Both the position numbers and the translations under genes were made by a program. A DNA stretch of 64,000 nucleotides from Mesorhizobium sp. NZP2077 (lineage in GTDB: Bacteria; Pseudomonadota; Alphaproteobacteria; Rhizobiales; Rhizobiaceae): NCBI RefSeq assembly GCF_013170805.1, contig NZ_CP051293.1, forward strand, positions 124,001 to 188,000, read 5' to 3'. Below the pieces are notes generated by a model, which saw only the letters and a program-made list of their open reading frames with translations, made no database searches and had not been told where the DNA came from. Below, piece after piece: positions 35,616 through 42,272 of the stretch; within the stretch, counting starts at the first letter, position 1; the number at the start of each line of letters is the position of its first letter.

Positions 35616-36527
35616 TCAGGGGCGCTGGCGGACCGTCCGCTGCGACTGGGCAAGGCCGATGAAATCGCGCGCCGCTTGCGGCAGGCCGGAGCCGCGACGC
35701 CAGACCATGCCGACCTGCACCACCGGCAAGGAGCCCGAAATATCGCGCGATTCGATGCGGTCGCCTTCCAGCGACCAGGGCCGGTAGACGAGGTCGGGCA
35801 AAAGCGCCACGCCGGCACCGGTGGCGACCAGGCTGCGCACCGCCTCGACCGAGCGGGTGCGGAAGGCGACATGCGGCTTGGCGCCGATCGCCGTCAGCAG
35901 TTTTCCCGTGTTCTCCTCGATCTCGTCGACGGTCAGCATGATCAGCGGCTCGCCGGCAATGTCGCCAATACTTATGATGTCGGCGCCGGCGAGCGAATGG
36001 CCGAGCGGCAGCCACAGGCGGTAGGCCGAGACCTCGAGGATTTCCGACTGCAGCGCGGTGCGGTCGCGCAGGTTCGAGGTGACCATGACGGCGATGTCGA
36101 GCTTGCCGCCGATCAGGAGATGTTCGAGATAATCGCCATTGTCCTCGATGGCCGAGACCTCGACGCCCGGATAGGCGCGGCGGTAGCGGGCGAGCAGATC
36201 CGACAGGACATAGCCGGCGACCAAAGACGTAACGCCGAGCTGCAGCCGCCCGCCCGCCACTGCCTGTTCTCCGGAAAAAGAGCGGCGGGCGTCGGAGACA
36301 TCGGCGAGGATCTTGGTCGCGTGGCGCAGGAACTGATGGCCCTTGTGGGTGATGTTGAGGCCACGCGGATGGCGCTCGAACAGCTCGACGCCGAGATCGC
36401 TTTCGAGTTCCTTGATGGCTTCGGTGACCGACGATTGCGAAATGGAAAGGTTCTGCGCCGCGCCCGACACCGTGCCTTGCTCGGCGACGGCGATGAAGAA
36501 CTGCAACTGGCGGATGGTGAAAGCCAT
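35616..36527 (-). CDS. LysR-family regulator next to the ydc-patD operon
   Basis: The 303-residue regulator has its winged helix-turn-helix in residues 1-60 (LQFFIAVAEQGTVSGAAQNLSISQSSVTEAIKELE) and its ligand-binding domain from GRLQLGVTSLVAGYV. Residues such as LEVSAYRLWLPLGHSLAG resemble the NAC/CysB-type effector domain. Start chosen at ATG 36527 rather than 36542. It lies just upstream of ydcS on the same strand and is the most likely controller of amine uptake and oxidation. Confidence 0.87.
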   Translation of the reverse strand: MAFTIRQLQFFIAVAEQGTVSGAAQNLSISQSSVTEAIKELESDLGVELFERHPRGLNITHKGHQFLRHATKILADVSDARRSFSGEQAVAGGRLQLGVTSLVAGYVLSDLLARYRRAYPGVEVSAIEDNGDYLEHLLIGGKLDIAVMVTSNLRDRTALQSEILEVSAYRLWLPLGHSLAGADIISIGDIAGEPLIMLTVDEIEENTGKLLTAIGAKPHVAFRTRSVEAVRSLVATGAGVALLPDLVYRPWSLEGDRIESRDISGSLPVVQVGMVWRRGSGLPQAARDFIGLAQSQRTVRQRP

Positions 36528-36602
36528 GGCCGGACTAAACACCGGCGGACAAGCGAAGGAAAGCCGATGGCGGAGCTTATCCCATGACTGGAGAGCTGGC
36601 GC

Positions 36603-37220
36603 TCAGCCGAGCATAAGCCTGATGCGCCGCCGGCATGCGGGACCATAGCGTAGTGCCAGCATAAAGGCCGTCTCCAGCGCCACCACGATGACAATGATGC
36701 GGAAGCCCACCGTGAAGGTACCCTGGCCACTGCCGTGCAGGAGATAGCCGGTTACGAGAAAGCCCAAGTTCCACAGCGTAGCGCCGAGCAGCGTCGCGGC
36801 CGCGAAGGGCAGAGCGGGCAGGCAAAGCGCGCCGGCCGCGATCGGCAGGTAATTTCGCACGGTCGGGATGAACTGCGCCAGCAGGGACACAAAGACATGA
36901 TTGCGCCGGTAGGCCTGGCCAAGCTTGCGATAGGTTGCAGGGCGCAGGAAGACATATCTGCCGGCACGTTCGATCAGCCTGTCGGCACGGTCAAATCCGA
37001 TCCGGCGGCCGACCCCATACCAGACAAGGCAGCCGGAAAAGGAGGCAAGCGTCGTCACCGTCAGCAGGATCGCCAGTGTGGACACATCCGGCGCAGCCGT
37101 CATGCCCAGGAACAGCAACAGCACATGCGAGGGCGGCACCGGCAGAATCTTCTCGGTGAAGGCAAGGCAGAAGACGCCGAACAGGCCGAAGCCGAGAATG
37201 ACCGACAAAGGACCTGTCAT
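36603..37220 (-). CDS. DedA-family membrane protein
   Basis: The 205-residue inner-membrane protein belongs to the DedA/VTT (SNARE-associated) family, whose members move phospholipid carriers or undecaprenyl phosphate across the membrane. The conserved block is FVSLLAQFIPTVRNYLPIAAGA, containing the F-x-x-R-x-x-P-type motif, and GATLWNLGFLVTGYLLH follows. Starts at ATG 37220, overlapping the stop of the PmtA-like gene by 4 bases (ATGA); the longer ORF start at 37232 would overlap more. The pair suggests a shared role in membrane lipids. Confidence 0.86.
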   Translation of the reverse strand: MTGPLSVILGFGLFGVFCLAFTEKILPVPPSHVLLLFLGMTAAPDVSTLAILLTVTTLASFSGCLVWYGVGRRIGFDRADRLIERAGRYVFLRPATYRKLGQAYRRNHVFVSLLAQFIPTVRNYLPIAAGALCLPALPFAAATLLGATLWNLGFLVTGYLLHGSGQGTFTVGFRIIVIVVALETAFMLALRYGPACRRRIRLMLG

Positions 37221-37816
37221 GCGAAGCGCCAATCATAGATTCCCAGCGTCTTGATCCTGGCGACGCGGTATACCGTTGCCGGCGGAAAATTGCGAAAGGT
37301 ATGGCCGACCCGCGTGACCTCGAGATCGAGCCGGTCGAGCAGCGACTGGTCGAACGGGCAGCGTCGGCCGAGCGTGAACTGATAGAGCGCCCCGCCCGGG
37401 CGAAGGTTTGCGAAAACGCCTTCGAGAATGGCGAGCGTCTTGCGCGGCGAAATCAGACGGAAGGGCAACCCGCTGACGGCAGCACCGACGACCGGACTCT
37501 GGAACAGCGACAGATGTTGCAGACCGACGGCATCCATTTCGAAAATACGAGCGGCGGGAAAGCGCCGCATGAGCAGTGCCGCAAAATCCGGATCGGATTC
37601 GATCAAAGTCAGATCCTCTTCCCTCACCCCGCGCGAAAGCAGCGCCCGTGTGAACGGACCGGTTCCGGGACCGAGCTCCAGCACGGGGCCAGTCTCGGGA
37701 CCGATGTCGCGCGTCATCAAGGCCGCCAGGCTGGAACTGGATGGCGTGACGGACCCGACCCTGAACGGTGCCATGGTCCAGGCCATGAGAAAAGACAGAG
37801 CGTCATTTGCAGACAT
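37217..37816 (-). CDS. PmtA-like phospholipid N-methyltransferase paralogue
   Basis: The 199-residue protein resembles the rhizobial PmtA family, which methylates phosphatidylethanolamine to phosphatidylcholine with SAM. Motif I is VLELGPGTGPFTRALLSRG, followed by LTLIESDPDFAALLMRRFP; the substrate-binding-like region SPVVGAAVSGLPFRLISP, and LYQFTLGRRCPFD, follow the PmtA pattern. It lacks the first 20 or so residues of classical PmtA, so specificity may differ. Start chosen at ATG 37816, with GAGG 7 bases upstream. Translationally coupled to the DedA gene. Confidence 0.78.
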   Translation of the reverse strand: MSANDALSFLMAWTMAPFRVGSVTPSSSSLAALMTRDIGPETGPVLELGPGTGPFTRALLSRGVREEDLTLIESDPDFAALLMRRFPAARIFEMDAVGLQHLSLFQSPVVGAAVSGLPFRLISPRKTLAILEGVFANLRPGGALYQFTLGRRCPFDQSLLDRLDLEVTRVGHTFRNFPPATVYRVARIKTLGIYDWRFA

Positions 37817-38110
37817 AACCAAACCTCAATTGCGGACGACAGCATGCCAACCAGTTTGGTGTGGCGTTCTGATTTCGTTTCGGCGTCGGACCCGAACCTG
37901 TTGCTGCATATCCGGGCCCGACGCCTTGACGCCGGCATGGGCGGTTCCTGCCGACCGGCGCTGTTTGCCGTCACTGGATTGCATAGACATTGCGCAACAT
38001 CGCGGGCGCAAAGAAAGAACTTGCCGGCCTCGGTGCATTCGGCTTTGCCATGTCTACGCAATGTTGGCGCGGTAGCGCCCGACCCGATGTGATTACCCGG
38101 GAGATGGTGG
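37817..38110. promoter_or_regulatory. Divergent promoter region of the PmtA-like gene and two-component operon
   Basis: No gene is supported here. The 294 bases must hold the promoters for the minus-strand PmtA-like/dedA operon and the plus-strand response regulator. ACATTGCG near 37989-37996 and CGCAATGT near 38058-38065 form an 8-base inverted pair separated by about 60 bases, possibly a looped operator. A weak GGGAGATGG precedes the response-regulator ATG. Confidence 0.3.
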
Positions 38111-38785
38111 ATGCGTATCTTGCTGGTCGAGGACGAACCCGAAATGGTCTCGGCGCTGCGTGCAGCGCTGAAACGTCACGACATGGTGGTCGACCACGCC
38201 GGCACATTGCTGGAGGCCGAGGGCTTCGTTGCCGTCGACAGCTACGACGCCATCCTGCTTGACCGCCAGTTGCCGGACGGCGACGGGCTGTCGCTTGTGC
38301 CGAGATTGCGCTCGGCGAAGAACACGACGCCCGTTCTGGTGCTGACGGCGAAGGGCGAAACGTCTGACAAGGTCGATGGGCTGGACATGGGCGCGGACGA
38401 CTATCTGGCCAAGCCGTTCGCCTTCGAAGAATTGCTGGCCCGCTTGCGCGCTTTGCTCAGGCGGCCGGCGCCGATGCAGTCGCAATTCATTCGTGCCGGC
38501 GATCTGGTGCTCGATGTCGGGCATCGCGAGACTGCAATCCGCGGCGAGCCGCTCAGCCTGCCACGGCGCGAACTCCTGGTGCTGGAGGCGCTGATGCGGC
38601 GCACCGGCCGCATGGTGCAGCGCGAGGCCTTGATGGAAGCGGTGTTCGGCCTCGACGACGAAATCCAGTCCAACGCGCTCGACACCCATGTCTCGCGCCT
38701 GCGCCGCAAGCTCACCGACGCCGATGCCGGGGTGACGATCAACGGCATTCGCGGCGTCGGCTATCTCCTGCGTGAGACGACATGA
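38111..38785 (+). CDS. OmpR-family response regulator
   Basis: The 224-residue transcription factor has a receiver domain with VEDEPEM, the phosphorylation aspartate at residue 51 in ILLDRQLPDGDG, and KPF as the switch lysine. The C-terminal winged helix (about 130-222) contains LPRRELLVLEALMRR and SNALDTHVSRLRRKL. It resembles the QseB/PmrA subgroup. Its ATG follows GGGAGATGG. The histidine kinase gene follows 10 bases after its stop, so the two are one operon. The signal is unknown. Confidence 0.9.
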   Translation: MRILLVEDEPEMVSALRAALKRHDMVVDHAGTLLEAEGFVAVDSYDAILLDRQLPDGDGLSLVPRLRSAKNTTPVLVLTAKGETSDKVDGLDMGADDYLAKPFAFEELLARLRALLRRPAPMQSQFIRAGDLVLDVGHRETAIRGEPLSLPRRELLVLEALMRRTGRMVQREALMEAVFGLDDEIQSNALDTHVSRLRRKLTDADAGVTINGIRGVGYLLRETT

Positions 38786-38795
38786 GCCTCGAGCC

Positions 38796-40157
38796 ATGAG
38801 TATCAGGCGCCCGCGTTCGCTCAAATGGAGCCTGGTGCTGCGCATCGCCTTGCTGCAATGCGCGATGCTGACGCTGATCATTGTCGGCATTCTCGGTGCG
38901 TTGCTGGCTACCGGCCTCATTCCACACGACTACGAAGACGGCACGATGGACGTGCTGGCGGATGCGGTGGCGCGTGACGCGGGCGGCAAGCTTGCCCTGC
39001 GGGAGACCTCGGATCTGACGAAGCTGCGATCCGATGTCCCCGATCTCTGGTTCATCATCCGCGACAAGCAGGGGCAGCGGCTGCAGGAGGGCACGGTGCC
39101 GGCCATCTTCCAGCCCTTTGTCGGGCTGCTGGACACCATCAGTGATGCGCGTATCGACCATACAATCGGGCAAAGCGCGCCGCCGGAGGGGAAAATCCGC
39201 TGGACCGACACCGCGGCCGGCAACGTACAGATCTTCTCCGGCACCAAGGGCGGGCTTTCGCTGCTGCGTCTGCTCGGACAGGCGCCGCAATTCTTCCTGC
39301 AGGGCATATTGCCGCTCGCCGGACTGATGGCGCTGGCCACGCTGTTTGCGACGCCCTGGGTGGTGCGCGGCGCGCTGTCGGGCCTTGGCCATGCGGCCGC
39401 CGAGGCCGAACGCATCGACATCGACCAGCGCGGTGTACAGCTGCCGCTGAAGGACGTGCCAAAGGAAGTCACGCCGCTGGTGAAGGCGGTGAATGCCGCC
39501 CTTGCGCGACTCGACAAAGGCTATGAACGCCACAAGCGTTTCCTGACCGACGCCGCCCATGAGTTGAGGACACCGGTGGCCATCCTCAACACGCGCCTGG
39601 CCTCGCTGCCGGCAACACCCGAGCGGGCACGGCTGCTGCAGGATGCAGCACGGCTTTCAACGCTGACCGACCAGCTGCTCGACCTGCAACGTCTCGACCG
39701 GCAAACCGCATCCTTCGAGACGGTCAACCTGGTGGCGATCGCGCGCGGCGTCATTGTCGACCTCGCGCCGATGGCCTTCTCGGCCGGGTACGAGATGTCG
39801 TTCGAGCCGGAACGGGAAACGGTTTTCGCCAGCGGCGACCGCACCGCGATCGAACGTGCCGTGACCAACATCGTCCAGAACGCCATCGAGCATGGCGGCC
39901 GCGCGGGCAAGATCACCGTGGGTGTCACAACGCCAGCCGTCATCGAGGTGCGGGACGAAGGCGACGGCGTGCCACTGGGCGAGCGCGAACGCATCTTCGA
40001 GCCCTTCTATCGGCTGCGTCCTCAGGATCATGGCGCCGGGCTCGGCCTCAACCTGGTGCAGGAAATCATGCAACTGCATGGCGGGCGCATCGAGATTTTC
40101 GACGGCAAACCGAGCGGCGCCTGCTTCAGGATGAGTTTTCGCGCCCTGTCCGCATAG
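38796..40157 (+). CDS. Sensor histidine kinase
   Basis: The 453-residue inner-membrane kinase has one helix near residues 11-35 and another near 165-190, enclosing a periplasmic sensor of about 130 residues. The HAMP-like region follows (ALSGLGHAAAEAERI). The dimerisation/phosphoacceptor motif is FLTDAAHELRTPVAIL with His 255, then the ATPase motifs NIVQNAIEHG (N box), DEGDGVP (G1), FEPFYRL and GAGLGLNLVQEI (G2). I use ATG 38796; a GTG at 38772 would overlap the regulator by 14 bases. The sensed signal cannot be predicted. Confidence 0.88.
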   Translation: MSIRRPRSLKWSLVLRIALLQCAMLTLIIVGILGALLATGLIPHDYEDGTMDVLADAVARDAGGKLALRETSDLTKLRSDVPDLWFIIRDKQGQRLQEGTVPAIFQPFVGLLDTISDARIDHTIGQSAPPEGKIRWTDTAAGNVQIFSGTKGGLSLLRLLGQAPQFFLQGILPLAGLMALATLFATPWVVRGALSGLGHAAAEAERIDIDQRGVQLPLKDVPKEVTPLVKAVNAALARLDKGYERHKRFLTDAAHELRTPVAILNTRLASLPATPERARLLQDAARLSTLTDQLLDLQRLDRQTASFETVNLVAIARGVIVDLAPMAFSAGYEMSFEPERETVFASGDRTAIERAVTNIVQNAIEHGGRAGKITVGVTTPAVIEVRDEGDGVPLGERERIFEPFYRLRPQDHGAGLGLNLVQEIMQLHGGRIEIFDGKPSGACFRMSFRALSA

Positions 40158-40183
40158 GAATTCACCCACCGATGGTGTTCGGC

Positions 40184-40960
40184 TCAGAATCCGGCTTCGC
40201 CGCCGGCGATGCTGAGCCGCGCACCGGCTTGCGCCAGGGCGGCGGCGATCTCATGCGGCGGCGAGCGGTCGGTGGCGAGTTCGGAAAAGCCGTCGAAGCC
40301 GCAGACCTGGACCAGGCCCTGGCGGCCGAATTTGGTGTGGTCGGTGATGACGAGCGAGCGCTGGCCGCGCGACAGCACCATGCGGGCGAACTCTGCCTCT
40401 TCCAAATCATAGTCCATGACACCGGTCACCGCATCGACGGCGCCGGTGGAGATGATGGCGTGGCTGACCGAGAAGCGGCTGACGAACTCGATGGCCGAGG
40501 TTCCGAAGGCAGCGCCTGAATCGCTGCGCAGTTCGCCGCCGGCCATATAGACCTTGTTGCCGTTGATGGTGGCCAGCGTGCGGGCGATGTCAGACGAATT
40601 TGTGACGACCGTCAGGCGCCGGTGACCGAGCAGTTCCCGCGCCAGGAACGAGGTCGTGGTGCCGGTGTCCATCATGACCGATTCGCCGTCGCGGATGGTG
40701 GCTGCGACCATGCGGGCAATGACGCGCTTGGCATCGGCATTCTCGCGCATGCGCCGTTCAAACGGCGCCTCGCCGATCATCGACGGCAGGCCGATGGCGC
40801 CGTGCATCTTCAGCACCGAGCCATCGCTGGTGAGCGGCTTGACGTCGCGGCGCACGGTTTCCAGCGAAACACCCAACCGGTCGGCCAGACTGGCAATGGT
40901 GACAGTTCCCTCTTCCTGCAGCAGCCGCAGGATTTCGCCGTGGCGTTTGGAATGGGCCAT
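40184..40960 (-). CDS. DeoR-family transcriptional regulator
   Basis: The 258-residue regulator has an N-terminal DeoR helix-turn-helix (RHGEILRLLQEEGTVTIASLADRLGVSLETVRRDVKPL) and a C-terminal sugar-phosphate sensor domain (MMDTGTTTSFLARELLGHRRLTVVTNS, TDHTKFGRQGLVQVCGFD). DeoR regulators normally repress until a phosphorylated metabolite binds. It is divergent from the operon beginning at 41385, whose first gene is a kinase-like protein; that kinase product could be the effector. The inverted repeat at 41028-41057 is a candidate operator. Confidence 0.88.
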   Translation of the reverse strand: MAHSKRHGEILRLLQEEGTVTIASLADRLGVSLETVRRDVKPLTSDGSVLKMHGAIGLPSMIGEAPFERRMRENADAKRVIARMVAATIRDGESVMMDTGTTTSFLARELLGHRRLTVVTNSSDIARTLATINGNKVYMAGGELRSDSGAAFGTSAIEFVSRFSVSHAIISTGAVDAVTGVMDYDLEEAEFARMVLSRGQRSLVITDHTKFGRQGLVQVCGFDGFSELATDRSPPHEIAAALAQAGARLSIAGGEAGF

Positions 40961-41027
40961 TTGGTTTTCCCGAACTTAGGATTTTGACCGGTTCTAAGGT
41001 AATTCGAGTGCTTTTAAAGGGATTGAC

Positions 41028-41057
41028 CTTTCTTTCGGGCAAAACACCCAAAAAAAG
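41028..41057. promoter_or_regulatory. Candidate DeoR operator and promoter
   Basis: CTTTCTTTCGGG (41028-41039) faces CCCAAAAAAAG (41047-41057) across 7 bases, an imperfect inverted repeat with the T-rich/A-rich arms of DeoR-type sites. A TTGACA hexamer at 41071-41076 fits a -35 element for the rightward operon. The 424-base gap between the regulator and the kinase-like gene also holds a leader ORF and a terminator-like hairpin. Confidence 0.45.
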
Positions 41058-41140
41058 TCACATGTTTTTGTTGACAACCGAGCAACCCTGGCGTGAAATC
41101 CAGGCATCAACAGGGGTTCGGAGCTGCAAACGGGAGGGCG

Positions 41141-41380
41141 ATGGCAGAGCCGCAACTCACTGACCAGGCAGTCTTGAACGTGCCTGTCACAAGGAATCTA
41201 GAGATCCGCGGGGGCGGATGCCGGGATCAGAAACCTGGCCAAGGGGCTCGTCGGTGCGGTGCGGGATACCAGTCCTGGCGTCCCGCACCGACGAGATTTT
41301 TGCGCTTCTCCCCGCCGTCGCTGCGCTGTCCATGGCGCCTTGTCGAAGCCCAGCAAACCAGGCCAGCAAACCAGGGATGA
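41141..41380 (+). CDS. Possible leader peptide or gene remnant
   Basis: A 79-codon frame starts at ATG 41141, two bases after GGGAGGG, and ends five bases before the GTG of the next gene. The first 25 residues (MAEPQLTDQAVLNVPVTRN...) have normal coding character. From about residue 26 the composition becomes Arg/Cys/Gln-rich, and the frame runs through a terminator-like hairpin. It may be a leader peptide that couples translation to termination, or the 5' end of a gene lost by deletion. I cannot decide between these. Confidence 0.35.
   Translation: MAEPQLTDQAVLNVPVTRNLEIRGGGCRDQKPGQGARRCGAGYQSWRPAPTRFLRFSPPSLRCPWRLVEAQQTRPANQG
41247..41301 (+). terminator. Terminator-like hairpin in the leader of the phosphotransferase operon
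   Basis: CTCGTCGGTGCGG (41247-41259) pairs perfectly with 41283-41295 over 13 bases. ATTTTT follows at 41296-41301, as in an intrinsic terminator on the plus strand. The loop of 23 bases contains a smaller complementary pair (GGGA and TCCC) that could form an alternative structure. It lies 84 bases before the GTG start at 41385. If it terminates transcription, the downstream genes need antitermination or a second promoter. Confidence 0.55.
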
Positions 41381-41384
41381 TTCC

Positions 41385-42272
41385 GTGATTGCCGAAGATC
41401 GCATCCGCGCCCTGCCCTGCTGGACCGGCGCCATCGAGATCGCCCCCCTTCCCGGCGGCCTGAGCAACGCCAATTATGTCGTCAGTGACGCTGCCGGGCG
41501 GCATGTCGTGCGCTTCGGCCAGGACTATCCATTCCACCATGTCTTCCGTGAGCGTGAGGTGATGACCGCGCGGGCGGCCCACGCCGCCGGTTTCGCGCCG
41601 GCTGTGCATTATGCCGAACCGGGCATCATGGTGACGGCGTTTCTCGGCGCCAGGACGTATCTGGCCGAGGATGTGCGCGCCAATCTTGGCCGCGTCGCCG
41701 CGCTGATGCGCGGCTTCCATCGAGAGATGCCCAACCATATTTCCGGCGCCGGCTTCATGTTCTGGGTGTTCCACGTCATCCGCGACTACGCACGCACGCT
41801 TGAAGAAGGCGGCAGCCGCAAGCGCAGCGACTTGCCGCGGCTGCTGATGCTGGCCGACGAACTGGAGCGGGCGCAGAAACTGCTGCCGATCGTCTTTGGC
41901 CACAATGATCTTTTGCCGGCTAATATCCTCGACGACGGCAGCAGGCTGTGGCTGATCGATTTCGAATATGCCGGCTTCAACACGGCGATGTTCGACCTCG
42001 CCGGTGTCGCCTCGAACGCCGGCATGAGCGACGCGGAATCCTTCGCCTTCCTGACCGCCTATTTCATGAAGGAGCCGGACGAGGCGATCCGCCGCTCGCA
42101 CGCTGCCATGCAATGCGCCTCGCTGCTGCGCGAGGCGATGTGGAGCATGGTGTCGGAACTCTATCTCGACGCGCCCGGCATCGACTACGTCGCCTACACC
42201 GAGGAAAACCTGGTGCGGCTGGACGCGGCGCTGGAAAACTACCGGACAAAATACGGGATCCTGAAATCATGA
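41385..42272 (+). CDS. Choline-kinase/aminoglycoside-phosphotransferase-like protein
   Basis: The 295-residue protein has the choline/ethanolamine kinase (LicA-like) variant of the APH fold. It shows an N-terminal glycine loop LPGGLSNANYVV, the catalytic motif FGHNDLLPANIL and the metal motif LWLIDFEYAGF. It would phosphorylate an amino alcohol or a related small molecule. I chose the GTG at 41385 because AGGGATG lies upstream and homology begins soon after; in-frame codons back to 41259 run through the leader hairpin. It overlaps the dehydrogenase-like gene by 4 bases. A second member of the family lies at 45455. Confidence 0.85.
   Translation: MIAEDRIRALPCWTGAIEIAPLPGGLSNANYVVSDAAGRHVVRFGQDYPFHHVFREREVMTARAAHAAGFAPAVHYAEPGIMVTAFLGARTYLAEDVRANLGRVAALMRGFHREMPNHISGAGFMFWVFHVIRDYARTLEEGGSRKRSDLPRLLMLADELERAQKLLPIVFGHNDLLPANILDDGSRLWLIDFEYAGFNTAMFDLAGVASNAGMSDAESFAFLTAYFMKEPDEAIRRSHAAMQCASLLREAMWSMVSELYLDAPGIDYVAYTEENLVRLDAALENYRTKYGILKS

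Noticed and set aside
34243..36015. A 590-codon version of the ydcS frame
   Set aside because: The extra upstream part runs through the lysR gene in another frame, and the signal peptide and ribosome site place the start at 35400.
41948..42268. Upstream extension of the dehydrogenase-like gene inside the phosphotransferase gene
   Set aside because: The extension lacks homology, while the ATG at 42269 overlaps the previous stop by 4 bases and begins the FAD-binding motif.
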